Shown here piece after piece: positions 7,709-16,400 of a DNA stretch of 33,203 nucleotides. The translations under genes were made by a program, and so were the position numbers. Within the stretch, counting starts at the first letter, position 1; every line of letters starts with the position of its first letter. The DNA comes from an uncultured Gammaproteobacteria bacterium (lineage in GTDB: Bacteria; Pseudomonadota; Gammaproteobacteria; Cardiobacteriales; CAKMZF01), in assembly GCA_929200405.1 (NCBI GenBank), contig CAKMZF010000012.1, positions 1 through 33,203 on the forward strand, in the 5' to 3' direction. The notes beneath the pieces were generated by a model, which saw only the letters and a program-made list of their open reading frames with translations, was not told the origin of the DNA and did no database searches.

Positions 7709-8862
7709 TAGATTTTGAACTGATACAGAAACAAAAACAATTGAATCGCTGCGTAGCCGAACTGTCAAAGGCTTCCTACCTCGCGATAGATACCGAGTTT
7801 CGTCGTGAACATAGCTATTTTGCCGAACTTGCTCTCATACAAATTGCCAGCGACACGGCAATTGCCTGCATAGATCCTTTGGCGGATTTAGATTTATCGG
7901 AGTTAAGCGACTTATTATCCAACGATATCCCAACTTATCTGCATGCAGGCTATCAGGATGCAGAAATCTGTATGCAAAGCCTGAACTGCCAGCTTGGCAA
8001 CGTCTTAGATACTCAAATTGCAGCAGCCTTTTGCAATTACCAAGCACAGATAAGCTACCAGAATATCGTTGAAAACTGCTTGGGTATTCAATTAGATAAA
8101 TCCGCATCTCGCTCTGATTGGATGCGCCGGCCGCTAACAGCACATCAGTTAAATTATGCCAAAGCCGATGTACTGCATTTAGGCGATGTGGCTGAAGTAC
8201 TTAAACACCAGCTCAGCGAAAAGAATCATTTAAACTGGGCTTGGGAAGAGTCTGCACGACTTGTCCAAGAAGCCTGCACCCCACCCTCAGCCGAGGCCGC
8301 ATGGGAGCGTATTAAAGTACGCAATGATGTAACAGCGGATGCTCAACGATATTTAATCGCCTTGCACCAATGGCGCGAACAACAAGCAATAGATCTAGAC
8401 AAGCCTAGAAACTGGATCGCGCATGATAATACCCTGCTAGCGATCGCAACCAGCGATACGGTAATTACGGTTGATGAGATTGCAACTCTCTTACAGCAAG
8501 ATCGCCGTGCCGACATTGCGTTAGCTGTACCTATTAAAGAAATCATGCAACATGTCAGCAGCTCTGCCAACCTAGACTCAGATAATAACTCAGCAAAGAC
8601 ATTACAATTAATTGACAGCAGCCCAAAGGAGACTTTATTGCTCAAATCAGTAATGAAGTACGTGCACTGGAAAGCCAATCAGCTAAATTTGCCAGCGAGT
8701 TTGTTGGCCTCAAAGAAAATGGTCACCGCGCTGGTAAGAGAGCAACCAACACCACTAGCTAGCGGTTGGCGCTTAGCTGTTATTGGGGAAACTTTACAAG
8801 CGATTATTGCAGACGAGAAGCAGCTTAGCTTTAGCAAAAATGGCGAACCTACATTAAGCTAA
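7705..8862 (+). CDS. rnd: Ribonuclease D
   Basis: 3'-to-5' exoribonuclease of the DEDD family that trims tRNA precursors and other stable RNAs. The 385-residue protein has the exonuclease core in the first 200 residues: DxE at 29-31 (AIDTEF), the second Asp in HAGYQDAEI (85), and Tyr151 with Asp155 in YAKADVLHL, so all four acidic ligands and the catalytic Tyr are present. The rest fits two HRDC-type helical domains (about 205-280 and 300-375). The length is that of E. coli RNase D. Its ATG overlaps the moaC TGA, implying translational coupling; the functional link is unclear. It converges on trkH with a 74-bp gap in which no convincing terminator was seen. Confidence 0.93.
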   Translation: MIDFELIQKQKQLNRCVAELSKASYLAIDTEFRREHSYFAELALIQIASDTAIACIDPLADLDLSELSDLLSNDIPTYLHAGYQDAEICMQSLNCQLGNVLDTQIAAAFCNYQAQISYQNIVENCLGIQLDKSASRSDWMRRPLTAHQLNYAKADVLHLGDVAEVLKHQLSEKNHLNWAWEESARLVQEACTPPSAEAAWERIKVRNDVTADAQRYLIALHQWREQQAIDLDKPRNWIAHDNTLLAIATSDTVITVDEIATLLQQDRRADIALAVPIKEIMQHVSSSANLDSDNNSAKTLQLIDSSPKETLLLKSVMKYVHWKANQLNLPASLLASKKMVTALVREQPTPLASGWRLAVIGETLQAIIADEKQLSFSKNGEPTLS

Positions 8863-8936
8863 AAGTAATTCGGGCAGCTATATTGTAGAAGGCGCTGAGC
8901 ATAGTGACCGGTATAGTTCTCCGCGCATTATTGTCA

Positions 8937-10448
8937 TTATCTACGCCAATAATGCGGACTTAAAAGCACCAACAGGGTGAATATCTCTAAACGACCCAAT
9001 ATCATCTCAAAAGCACTAATCATCTTTGTCAGACCACCAATTCCCTCAAAATGACTGCCGATAGCACCTAATGCAGGCCCCGTATTATTTAACGAGGTCG
9101 CAGACAACGCGAAAGCCGTCGTAAAATCATGCTCTAAAATGAGATAAATTCCCATGAAAAACAACAAACTAATCAAATAAACTGCAAAAAAACCCCACAC
9201 CGAACCCAGCAACGAGTCTGATAGAAATTTGCCATTAAGCAGCACCGGAAACTCACCTTGAGGATGAATTAAACGCTTTATTTCACGCCGTCCCTGCTTC
9301 GTTAATAATGCAATACGAACAACTTTAATTCCCCCTGATGAAGAGCCTTGGCAACCACCAATGCAGCCGATTAAGAACAAAAATACCGTTAAAAATATTG
9401 GCCATTCATTCAAATCCGCAGCAGTATAGCCAGTGCTAGTCATAAAAGAGACGACATGGAAAGTTGACTGAATTAGTGAGTCGAGAAAATTATAATCACC
9501 ATCTAAGTACAAAAAGAAAGTCACTACAATGCTAAAATACAAAATATAACGCGCATAGGTCAGCGTTTCTTCATCCATCATATAGCGAATCGGTCTCCCT
9601 TTCATAATCGCTCCATAATGCAGAGCAAAACTAATTCCCCCCATAAACATAAAAAAAGTGATGACCATTTTAATTAGGTTAGAATCAAAATATCCAATGC
9701 TGGTATCGTAAGGCGAGAAACCACCGGTAGCTAGGGTTGTTAGGCTATGCATAAATGCCTCAAATGGCGTCATTCCAGCCCACCACAGCGCTAGAAAACA
9801 CAAAAAAGTTAGCCCACAGTACACACTAAACAACACCTTAGCGGTATCAGAAATTCTCGGTGCAATTCTGGCTTCTTTAAACGGCCCGGGCGCTTCGGCT
9901 TTGTATATCTGCGCACCACCCACTCCCAATAGTGGCATGATAGCGACCGCCAGCACCACTATTCCTATCCCGCCCAACCATTGCAACCACTGCCGATAAA
10001 ATAATAATGAAGTCGGAAAATGGTCTAATCCAGTAAACGCTGTTGCGCCAGTCGTTGTTAGGCCTGACACTGCTTCAAATACTGCATCCGTCCATATAAA
10101 GCTCACGGGAGAAAAATATTTGGCCAGCAGTAGTGGCAATGCCGCAAATAGCGACAGGCTCAACCAAATCGCCGCGACAATCATAAAACCATCACGAGAA
10201 CGCAAGTTTTCAGTACTACCTTTTTGAGTGTTATAAAAAATGACTCCGCCACCGAATAGCAACAACAATGCAGAGATAGTAAAGCATAGCTGCAAACCAT
10301 CATCAGCAATCACTGAAACAGCCAATGGCAGCAGCAATGTCAAACCAAATAGGCTTTGCAAAAAGCCGATAATCCGCCAGATGGCGTTGCGCCTAGCTTT
10401 GAGTCGTTCAGATCGACTGGCAATAATTTTTACCGCGTGATATTCCAC
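8937..10448 (-). CDS. trkH: Trk system potassium uptake protein TrkH
   Basis: Channel-forming membrane subunit of the TrkAH K+ uptake system. The 503-residue protein has about ten hydrophobic helices and the four pore loops of the Trk/Ktr/HKT family, each with a selectivity-filter-like glycine: SGLTTTGATAF, LTTLATGGFSPYD, FMTSTGYTAADL and LNNTGPALG. It also has the family segment GGCQGSSSGGIKVVR after the third repeat and the C-terminal LGRLEIFTLLVLLSPHYWRR. No disruption is visible. It is the last gene of the minus-strand operon, 8 bp after trkA, so gate and regulator are made together. Confidence 0.96.
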   Translation of the reverse strand: MEYHAVKIIASRSERLKARRNAIWRIIGFLQSLFGLTLLLPLAVSVIADDGLQLCFTISALLLLFGGGVIFYNTQKGSTENLRSRDGFMIVAAIWLSLSLFAALPLLLAKYFSPVSFIWTDAVFEAVSGLTTTGATAFTGLDHFPTSLLFYRQWLQWLGGIGIVVLAVAIMPLLGVGGAQIYKAEAPGPFKEARIAPRISDTAKVLFSVYCGLTFLCFLALWWAGMTPFEAFMHSLTTLATGGFSPYDTSIGYFDSNLIKMVITFFMFMGGISFALHYGAIMKGRPIRYMMDEETLTYARYILYFSIVVTFFLYLDGDYNFLDSLIQSTFHVVSFMTSTGYTAADLNEWPIFLTVFLFLIGCIGGCQGSSSGGIKVVRIALLTKQGRREIKRLIHPQGEFPVLLNGKFLSDSLLGSVWGFFAVYLISLLFFMGIYLILEHDFTTAFALSATSLNNTGPALGAIGSHFEGIGGLTKMISAFEMILGRLEIFTLLVLLSPHYWRR

Positions 10449-10456
10449 ATTTGCCT

Positions 10457-11836
10457 CTAGAAAAAGCCAGCACTGACTTGGAACAGTTTTTCAACATACG
10501 GAATATCTTTCTTTGAGACGATAAACAAAATCACATGATCATCTTCTTCAATTACCGTATCGCCATGCGCTATCAGCACTTTCTCATTCCTGACAATTGC
10601 GCCTATTTTCACAGTACTTGGCAGTCCTAATTCCTTAATACTCCTACCAACGACTTGTGAGGTTTTCTCATCACCATGAGCAACAGCTTCTATAGCCTCT
10701 CCCTCACCTCTGCGAATGGAGTGAACTTTAGCAACATCGCCACGTCTGATCTGCGACAAAATACTACCGATAGTCGCCTGCTGAGGCGATATGACTAAAT
10801 CAATGGTACCTGAGGCCGAAATCATATCTACATAAGCCAATCGGTTAACCAAGGCCATGACTTTCTTGGCGCCAAATTTCTTCGCCAACATCGCTGAGAG
10901 AATGTTCGCCTCATCATCATTGGTAACTGAACAAAAAACGTCGATATCAGCGATATTCTCATCTTTGAGTAGCGCCTCATCCGCTGCATCTCCTGTTAAT
11001 ACAACGGTATTATCCAAAAACTCGGTAATCTTTCTGGCGTTATCAGGATCTCGCTCAATAAGTTTTACCCGATGTTTTTTCTGCAACGACTGCGCTAAAC
11101 GAGAGCCGATATTACCACCTCCAGCAATCATAATATGATCAGCGTCATCTTCTTTGCTACGCCATTCTTTCATTAGCTTACGGATGTTTTGCCTATCCGA
11201 GAGAAAGAAGACTTCGTCCCCTTCGGTAATTACCGTATCTCCTCGAGGATCAATGGATTTACCTTCTCGAAAAATAGCCGCCACTCGCGTTTCTATATTG
11301 GGTAAATGTTCAGCAAGGTCTTTTAAAGCATGACCGTTCATATCTCCATCTTGATCAGCTCGAACGCCAACTAAGCCTACTCGACCTTTGGAGAAATCCA
11401 GCACTTGAAAGGCACCGGGGTGAGTAATTAACGCTTTTATGTGATCGGTCACTAATTGCTCAGGATTAATCAGTACGTCAATCGGCAACATTTTTTTACT
11501 AAAAATATTAGTATGATAATTTTGATATGGCAAACCGCGCACTCTAGCAATACGCTTAGGGGTACGATGTAGTGTGTACGAGAGATAGCAAGCGATCATA
11601 TTGACTTCATCATTACTGGTAACTGCCACCAGCATGTCAGCATCTTCTATACCTGCATCTTCTAGCACATGTGGGTGGCTACCATGGCCTTCTATCACTT
11701 TTAAATCATAGCGCTGTTGTAGCATAGACAACGCTCGAAAGTCATTATCAACAACAGTGACATCATTGCCCTCTTCGCAGAGCCTTCTAGAAACAGAACT
11801 GCCAACTTGCCCAGCACCAATTACTACTACTTTCAT
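10457..11836 (-). CDS. trkA: Trk system potassium transporter regulatory subunit TrkA
   Basis: Cytoplasmic nucleotide-binding subunit that gates TrkH. The 459-residue protein is a tandem duplication: an N-terminal RCK_N Rossmann domain (VVIGAGQVGSSVSRRL, residues 3-18), RCK_C (about 145-220), a second RCK_N starting at IMIAGGGNIGSRLAQSL (about 234-250) and a second RCK_C to the end. Both glycine-rich loops are intact, as are the acidic residues ending the second beta strand of each fold (VVDND and LIERD). It lies 94 bp after ntrX and 8 bp before trkH. A sigma-70-like promoter overlaps the ntrX stop, so trkAH can probably be transcribed apart from the long operon. Confidence 0.96.
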   Translation of the reverse strand: MKVVVIGAGQVGSSVSRRLCEEGNDVTVVDNDFRALSMLQQRYDLKVIEGHGSHPHVLEDAGIEDADMLVAVTSNDEVNMIACYLSYTLHRTPKRIARVRGLPYQNYHTNIFSKKMLPIDVLINPEQLVTDHIKALITHPGAFQVLDFSKGRVGLVGVRADQDGDMNGHALKDLAEHLPNIETRVAAIFREGKSIDPRGDTVITEGDEVFFLSDRQNIRKLMKEWRSKEDDADHIMIAGGGNIGSRLAQSLQKKHRVKLIERDPDNARKITEFLDNTVVLTGDAADEALLKDENIADIDVFCSVTNDDEANILSAMLAKKFGAKKVMALVNRLAYVDMISASGTIDLVISPQQATIGSILSQIRRGDVAKVHSIRRGEGEAIEAVAHGDEKTSQVVGRSIKELGLPSTVKIGAIVRNEKVLIAHGDTVIEEDDHVILFIVSKKDIPYVEKLFQVSAGFF

Positions 11837-11857
11837 ATATGCATCTCATTCACATTT

Positions 11858-11887
11858 CTGATACAACTGATACAATCGCCATATGGC
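11858..11887. repeat. Tandem 9-mer plus adjacent 10-bp palindrome in trkA leader
   Basis: Two perfect tandem copies of CTGATACAA occupy 11858-11866 and 11867-11875, followed by the perfect palindrome GCCATATGGC at 11878-11887. All lie between the predicted trkA transcription start and the trkA start codon. A regulator site or RNA element is possible; no known motif is recognised. Confidence 0.5.
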
Positions 11888-11905
11888 AACATTGTGTCAC
11901 CAACA

Positions 11906-11934
11906 TTTATACTAAAACGGATTTTCAAACTCAA
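11906..11934 (-). promoter_or_regulatory. Candidate sigma-70 promoter for trkA-trkH
   Basis: On the minus strand TTGAGT (11929-11934) and TATAAA (11906-11911) are 17 bp apart. The -35 overlaps the last codons of ntrX. The predicted start near 11899 gives a leader of about 60 nt for trkA. Confidence 0.5.
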
Positions 11935-13340
11935 ATTGACTTGGGATCAATATCTAACGATCTTAGTTTCCGATATAAATTCGTTCGCTCCATACCGACC
12001 TTATCGGCCAACTTGGCGACATTGCCATCGCATACCTTAAACTGTCTCAAGAAGTACTCTCTCTCAAAGGCTTCTCTTGCCTCTTTTAATGGCAAGTGGA
12101 GCGGGATTTCAGAAAAATGCGTCATAGTATCATTCGGAGATAGTCGAATCGCATCATCAACTACCTCTAATTTCACTTCAGTATCGTCAGAAGAAATCAG
12201 CAATCGCTGCACCAAATTTTTCAACTCACGAATATTACCAGGCCAATGGTGCTGTCTAAGCCGGTTTAAAGACGCTACCGTAAATTTACGAAACGGCAGT
12301 TGCTCGGTATCACAAAAATATTTGACGTAATGCATCACCAAGTCTGGTACATCTTCTAAGTGATCTCTTAAAGGCTGGATAGATATCGGCATGGTATTTA
12401 AATGATAGAGCAATGCTTCACTTAAATTGTTATTGCTGACAGATTGATTGGGTTGAAAACGACTAGTAGCAATCAAGCGAATATTAACGCTGGCATCTTG
12501 CAGTCCGTTATCACGAATCAGACGCCCAGTCTCCAAAACCTTCGCTAATCTCTGCTGTATTTCAATGGGCAGTCCTGTGATTTCACCTAGCAATAGAGTG
12601 CCATTATTGGCTAGCTCTATTTTTCCGTAGTGGATAACATCACTGGACTCATCCCCGAACAAGGCTCTTGAAAGCCCTTCAGCATTTGCTTCAGCAGAGC
12701 TAAACTCAATCAATGGACCTTGGTTACGTTGCGATTTATGGTGAATTTGCTTTGCCAATGTTCTTTTGCCAGTACCCAACTCTCCAATCAGAAACACCGA
12801 GGTATCTGTCTCCGCAGCATTATCCACCTCATTCATCAGCTGCACATGCTGAGGTGAGCTGCCGATAAGTTCCATGGTTTCTCCAGCGGCTTTCTTGAGC
12901 GTCTGAATTTCTTGCTTGAGATGGTAATTGTGAATATTACTCTCAACAACATGAAGCACCTCAGAGGAGGTCAATGGCTTTTCCAAGAACGCTACCGCAC
13001 CATATTTAATCGACTCTACAACGCTGTCGTATGTCGCATGACCAGACATCATAATGATTGGACAAGGTATCGCACCCTGTTCAGACCACTCTTTTACCAA
13101 TGAGGTTCCATCTAAGTCCGGCATCCAAATATCCAGCAAAATAGCATTGGGTTTTTGCTGAGTTAATGCCTGTCTTGCTTCAGCAGCATTATTGGCAGTG
13201 ACAACCTCATAGCCAATATCTTCTAAAATACCTTCTAGGGTAAAGCAAATATCGGGCTCATCATCGACGATGAGAATTAACTTTTTCTCAACCTCTAGCG
13301 GTCGATTCATTACGGTAGCGTTCGCGTGCACAGGATTCAT
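11931..13340 (-). CDS. ntrX: NtrX-like response regulator with degenerate AAA+ domain
   Basis: Response regulator partner of NtrY. From the N-terminus (numbering as 470 residues): a receiver domain with acidic pocket VDDEP (26-30), phosphoacceptor Asp71 in LLDIWMPDLDG and Lys122; a sigma-54-activator-type AAA+ domain (about 158-390) with Walker A GELGTGK (187-193); and an intact Fis-type helix-turn-helix at the C-terminus (NVAKLADKVGMERTNLYRKL). The AAA+ domain is altered: no GAFTGA loop after LFG (229-241), Walker B reads GTLLLGEI with Gly253 for the usual Asp, and the arginine-finger segment reads LLYHLN with His314. It probably cannot drive sigma-54 open-complex formation and may act as an ordinary phosphorylation-controlled DNA-binding regulator. 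Two adjacent ATGs exist; the second (13340) sits 7 nt from AGGA. NtrX assignment rests on pairing with ntrY and domain order. Confidence 0.88.
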   Translation of the reverse strand: MNPVHANATVMNRPLEVEKKLILIVDDEPDICFTLEGILEDIGYEVVTANNAAEARQALTQQKPNAILLDIWMPDLDGTSLVKEWSEQGAIPCPIIMMSGHATYDSVVESIKYGAVAFLEKPLTSSEVLHVVESNIHNYHLKQEIQTLKKAAGETMELIGSSPQHVQLMNEVDNAAETDTSVFLIGELGTGKRTLAKQIHHKSQRNQGPLIEFSSAEANAEGLSRALFGDESSDVIHYGKIELANNGTLLLGEITGLPIEIQQRLAKVLETGRLIRDNGLQDASVNIRLIATSRFQPNQSVSNNNLSEALLYHLNTMPISIQPLRDHLEDVPDLVMHYVKYFCDTEQLPFRKFTVASLNRLRQHHWPGNIRELKNLVQRLLISSDDTEVKLEVVDDAIRLSPNDTMTHFSEIPLHLPLKEAREAFEREYFLRQFKVCDGNVAKLADKVGMERTNLYRKLRSLDIDPKSI

Positions 13341-13397
13341 CATAATGTCCTAAGTGTATTACTTATCCCAGAGTTACTTTTGTTTACAACATCTATC

Positions 13398-13425
13398 ATC
13401 ATAGCCTAGCTTTCTTTTGCACCAA
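13398..13425 (-). promoter_or_regulatory. Candidate internal promoter upstream of ntrX
   Basis: In the 130-bp gap between ntrY and ntrX, the widest in the minus-strand operon, TTGGTG (13420-13425) and TATGAT (13398-13403) are 16 bp apart on the minus strand. It could drive ntrX separately from ntrY. The match is moderate. Confidence 0.35.
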
Positions 13426-13470
13426 CAAGCATGATCGGCTAATCCTTAGCATATCAACATTCAGGCAAAA

Positions 13471-15717
13471 TTATTTTAACACGTCGTTAGATGATGCCAT
13501 TTTAGGCAACAGCATAACTATTTTAGCACCACCCACCACCTTGCTGGAACTAATATCAACAAAACCGTGGTGCTCTTCGACAATTTTCTTCACGACAGCC
13601 AGTCCCAAGCCCGTTCCTTTGACCTTTTGCGTTACATAAGGCTCAAAGTAGTCTGTACCTGTATCCAGTGAAAAACCGCTACCTGAGTCTTCTAATGATA
13701 GCTGCAACCATTCATCACCAGAATATTTTACCAGTTTTATCTCAGCGATGATTTTTTTCCGCTCACTTCGCATAATCGCTTCCACTGCATTTTTATATAG
13801 ATTATTTAACACTTGGCGAATTCGGCGGATATCAATCTTAATGCTTGGCATATCTTCAGCAATCTCTAGTACAAACTCAATAGAAGGATTGGCAGCCTGA
13901 AACAAGTAATGCACCTCTTTTGCTAGCTCGGGCAGGCTGGCGATTTCCGTTTTACTACTGGAAGTTTTGGCAAACTCACTAAATTCACCAACGATATCTT
14001 TAAGAGATGACACCTGTCGTGTGATCACATCAACACTTTTGCTCAACAGCTCTGCATTCTCATCTGTCAACTCAGCTGCCAGTTTCTTCTGCATTCGCTC
14101 TGCGGCAAGCTGTATCGGCGTTAATGGATTCTTCACCTCATGTGCGAGCCGCTGCGCCACCTCACCCCATGCCGCATTTCGCTGCGCTGAAACGAGTCCG
14201 GTAATATCATCAAACACAATAACCGAGCCTTGCTCATTGCGATTTTTATAGGGGATAGAGACTCGTGTGCCACGACACATTAATATCAATCTATTCAAGC
14301 CAATAGATAACTGTATTTCGTGACTCCAGTTTACGGAATCCGCAGAATGCTGATGAATTTTGCGAAGGAATGTTTTGATATGCTCCGGCTTACTAATCGG
14401 CTCTGGCATTCCCGGTAGCACCTCTTGATTCTCTTGCACTGGCACAGGCTCTTCTTCATCGGCATTAACACTTAACGCTGCCAACTTGCTGCCAATAAAA
14501 GGCTTGAGATCAAAGCTCAAAATAGATTTTGCTGCATCATTCACATCGTACAACATGCCATTGGCGCCCACCGTCAGCACACCAGCACTAAGTCTACCGA
14601 GAATAGTTTCTAAAAAGTTCTTCTGCTGTTCGATATACTTTTGGTTCAGAGCGAGTTTTTTCTGGGTTTCATCCAAGCTAGACGTCATCGCATTAAAGGA
14701 CGACACCAGCTCACCGAGTTCATCTGAGGACTCTATTTCCAGCTTTTTAACATAGTCACCACGCGCAACAGACCTTGTTCCTCTGGCCAAAGTCACAATA
14801 GGACGAGTGATATTATCGGATGCTCTCAGTGAGAAAAAAGTACCAACCAAAACTGCAAATAGCACCACAAACAGCAGAACCAACGAAAAAGTTTTTTTCA
14901 GAGGCTCTTTCAAATAACTCAGCTCTCGATAGCGTTCATAAGCATTGCTTACATCCTCTGCTAACTCGCTCTGCTCCGCTGAAATTGGAAAAACACCTTG
15001 CAATAGCGCTTTTCTAGAGCCTCCAATCACTTTAACAGCTCTAAATACCAAACCATAGGGCGCTATTTGCTCTAGCGTAAATTTAGTTGAGTTGACCGAT
15101 GCAAAGTCGCCCAACGATGATGTTGGAAACTTAGGTGGCCTCAGGTAGTTCGTATCTAAATTAACCGACGCTAGCAAGAAACCATTGGTTTCAAACATAT
15201 CTAACTGTAATGCCTCTGTTTGATCAAAAGCATCGGTTAGCTGATTTTGCAAATCTTGATTATTAACATCAAGCTGAAAAGCAACTCTGTCCATCTGGCG
15301 GGTGATCTCTCGACGTTGCAAGTTAATCGCCGTTTTAGACAAATCCAGAGATTTCTCTAGCGCTTCCTCCACCTCAACACTCACCCAGCTATCAATTCCT
15401 TTCTGTAAAAACTGATTGGAAAAGTAATAAACCATGCCCGCTGGTAGCAACGCTAGCAATGCAAAAATCAGCATTAACTTCCCTCGAAGCATTACCCCCA
15501 AATCTTTACGCAGATACGCCACGATAAGGTTAAATGTTTCAATGGCAACAATGATCACCAATATCACCAGCCCAATAACCGTCGCCGCCAACAAAGCACT
15601 AAAATAACGACCAAAAAGCGCGGTATTTTCAGTGGCGTTTGAGAGCAGGAATAACACGCCCACCAAGACGACAATTAAGAACCCTATCCCATAACGATAA
15701 AAAGGATGATGCCTCAT
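13471..15717 (-). CDS. ntrY: NtrY-like membrane sensor histidine kinase
   Basis: Sensor kinase of the NtrY/NtrX pair, implicated in other proteobacteria in nitrogen and redox or low-oxygen signalling; the signal here is unknown. The 748-residue protein has N-terminal hydrophobic helices (about 10-27, 41-60, 80-98), a probable periplasmic region, a helix at about 277-297, a HAMP linker (300-350, ITRPIVTLARGTRSVARGDY), a PAS domain (about 365-510), a HisKA box with phosphoacceptor His526 in LAHEVKNPLTP, and an HATPase domain with NNLYKNAVEAI, DSGSGF and GTGLGLAVVKKI. The ATG at 15717 overlaps the upstream stop as ATGA and is preferred over an in-frame TTG at 15741. Downstream is ntrX after 130 bp. 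Confidence 0.92.
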   Translation of the reverse strand: MRHHPFYRYGIGFLIVVLVGVLFLLSNATENTALFGRYFSALLAATVIGLVILVIIVAIETFNLIVAYLRKDLGVMLRGKLMLIFALLALLPAGMVYYFSNQFLQKGIDSWVSVEVEEALEKSLDLSKTAINLQRREITRQMDRVAFQLDVNNQDLQNQLTDAFDQTEALQLDMFETNGFLLASVNLDTNYLRPPKFPTSSLGDFASVNSTKFTLEQIAPYGLVFRAVKVIGGSRKALLQGVFPISAEQSELAEDVSNAYERYRELSYLKEPLKKTFSLVLLFVVLFAVLVGTFFSLRASDNITRPIVTLARGTRSVARGDYVKKLEIESSDELGELVSSFNAMTSSLDETQKKLALNQKYIEQQKNFLETILGRLSAGVLTVGANGMLYDVNDAAKSILSFDLKPFIGSKLAALSVNADEEEPVPVQENQEVLPGMPEPISKPEHIKTFLRKIHQHSADSVNWSHEIQLSIGLNRLILMCRGTRVSIPYKNRNEQGSVIVFDDITGLVSAQRNAAWGEVAQRLAHEVKNPLTPIQLAAERMQKKLAAELTDENAELLSKSVDVITRQVSSLKDIVGEFSEFAKTSSSKTEIASLPELAKEVHYLFQAANPSIEFVLEIAEDMPSIKIDIRRIRQVLNNLYKNAVEAIMRSERKKIIAEIKLVKYSGDEWLQLSLEDSGSGFSLDTGTDYFEPYVTQKVKGTGLGLAVVKKIVEEHHGFVDISSSKVVGGAKIVMLLPKMASSNDVLK

Positions 15718-16397
15718 ATAACTAAAGCCCAATCTATCCAATCAGAATCGACCTGCCAACTATTATTGGCAAAAGCATAAGGTCGCAAGGGTGCCGGCAA
15801 GGCATCAACATCTAAGCGTAGTCTTGCCTGCAATCTAATCGACTTATTTTTATTCGTCTCTGGCAGCGCTTTCTTAAAACTAACAGCGTAGGTCTCAACA
15901 GCGATAATAAAAGTCAGCGCTGAAGCTAATGTCGGATAGCTATCGGTAATCGACTGTTCAAGATTATCTGTAAATGTATGTTTGAGGGAATAATGCCTAA
16001 GCAAGGCATGGTAACGCAATTCAATTAACTGAGAGGTTTGACCTAAAGTTTTTTGACCAAACCAAGCATCACGATCTACCACCTGACAATCGAACACAAA
16101 TGTTAATGGCACGCTATTTTGCAGCGCCTCTACTACCACATCTGCTAGAGCTATTTGTGATCTAAAACGAAATAATGCTCCAATTCTATCGTCATGAACA
16201 CTACCGAAGGCATTAACAATGGTAATGCTAGAGCTTTTAGGGTTTCTTATCTCTGTCTTTGAGGCAAGTTGCTGCTGAGCACCTGCGGCCTGCCCCATCA
16301 ATAACAATGGCACGCTCATAGCAGAAGCAGCATAAACCCCATACTGACAAAATATTCTTCTGGTTGAGTTTTTGCGCCGAAGTTGCAAAGCGACCAC
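15714..16397 (-). CDS. DUF4390 domain protein, probably exported
   Basis: This protein of about 225 residues begins with an RRKNSTRR-type basic N-terminus and a hydrophobic segment (YAASAMSVPLLLMGQAAGA) that reads as a signal peptide with an AGA-QQ cleavage site. The mature part resembles DUF4390, a family of unknown function usually encoded just upstream of ntrY, with segments IRFRSQIALADVVVEALQNSVPLTFVFDCQV, a tyrosine-rich LIELRYHALLRHYSLK and the C-terminal WQVDSDWIDWALV. A sensory accessory role for NtrY is speculation from context. Start choice is uncertain: a GTG at 16397 lies inside the GAGGAG that looks like the ribosome site, while a TTG at 16388 is 8 nt from it. It starts 3 bp after the rsmB stop and overlaps ntrY. 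Confidence 0.75.
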   Translation of the reverse strand: MVALQLRRKNSTRRIFCQYGVYAASAMSVPLLLMGQAAGAQQQLASKTEIRNPKSSSITIVNAFGSVHDDRIGALFRFRSQIALADVVVEALQNSVPLTFVFDCQVVDRDAWFGQKTLGQTSQLIELRYHALLRHYSLKHTFTDNLEQSITDSYPTLASALTFIIAVETYAVSFKKALPETNKNKSIRLQARLRLDVDALPAPLRPYAFANNSWQVDSDWIDWALVI

Positions 16398-16400
16398 TCC

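Noticed and set aside
12912-13103. Plus-strand open frame inside ntrX
   Set aside because: It lies fully within the receiver-domain coding region on the other strand and has no features.
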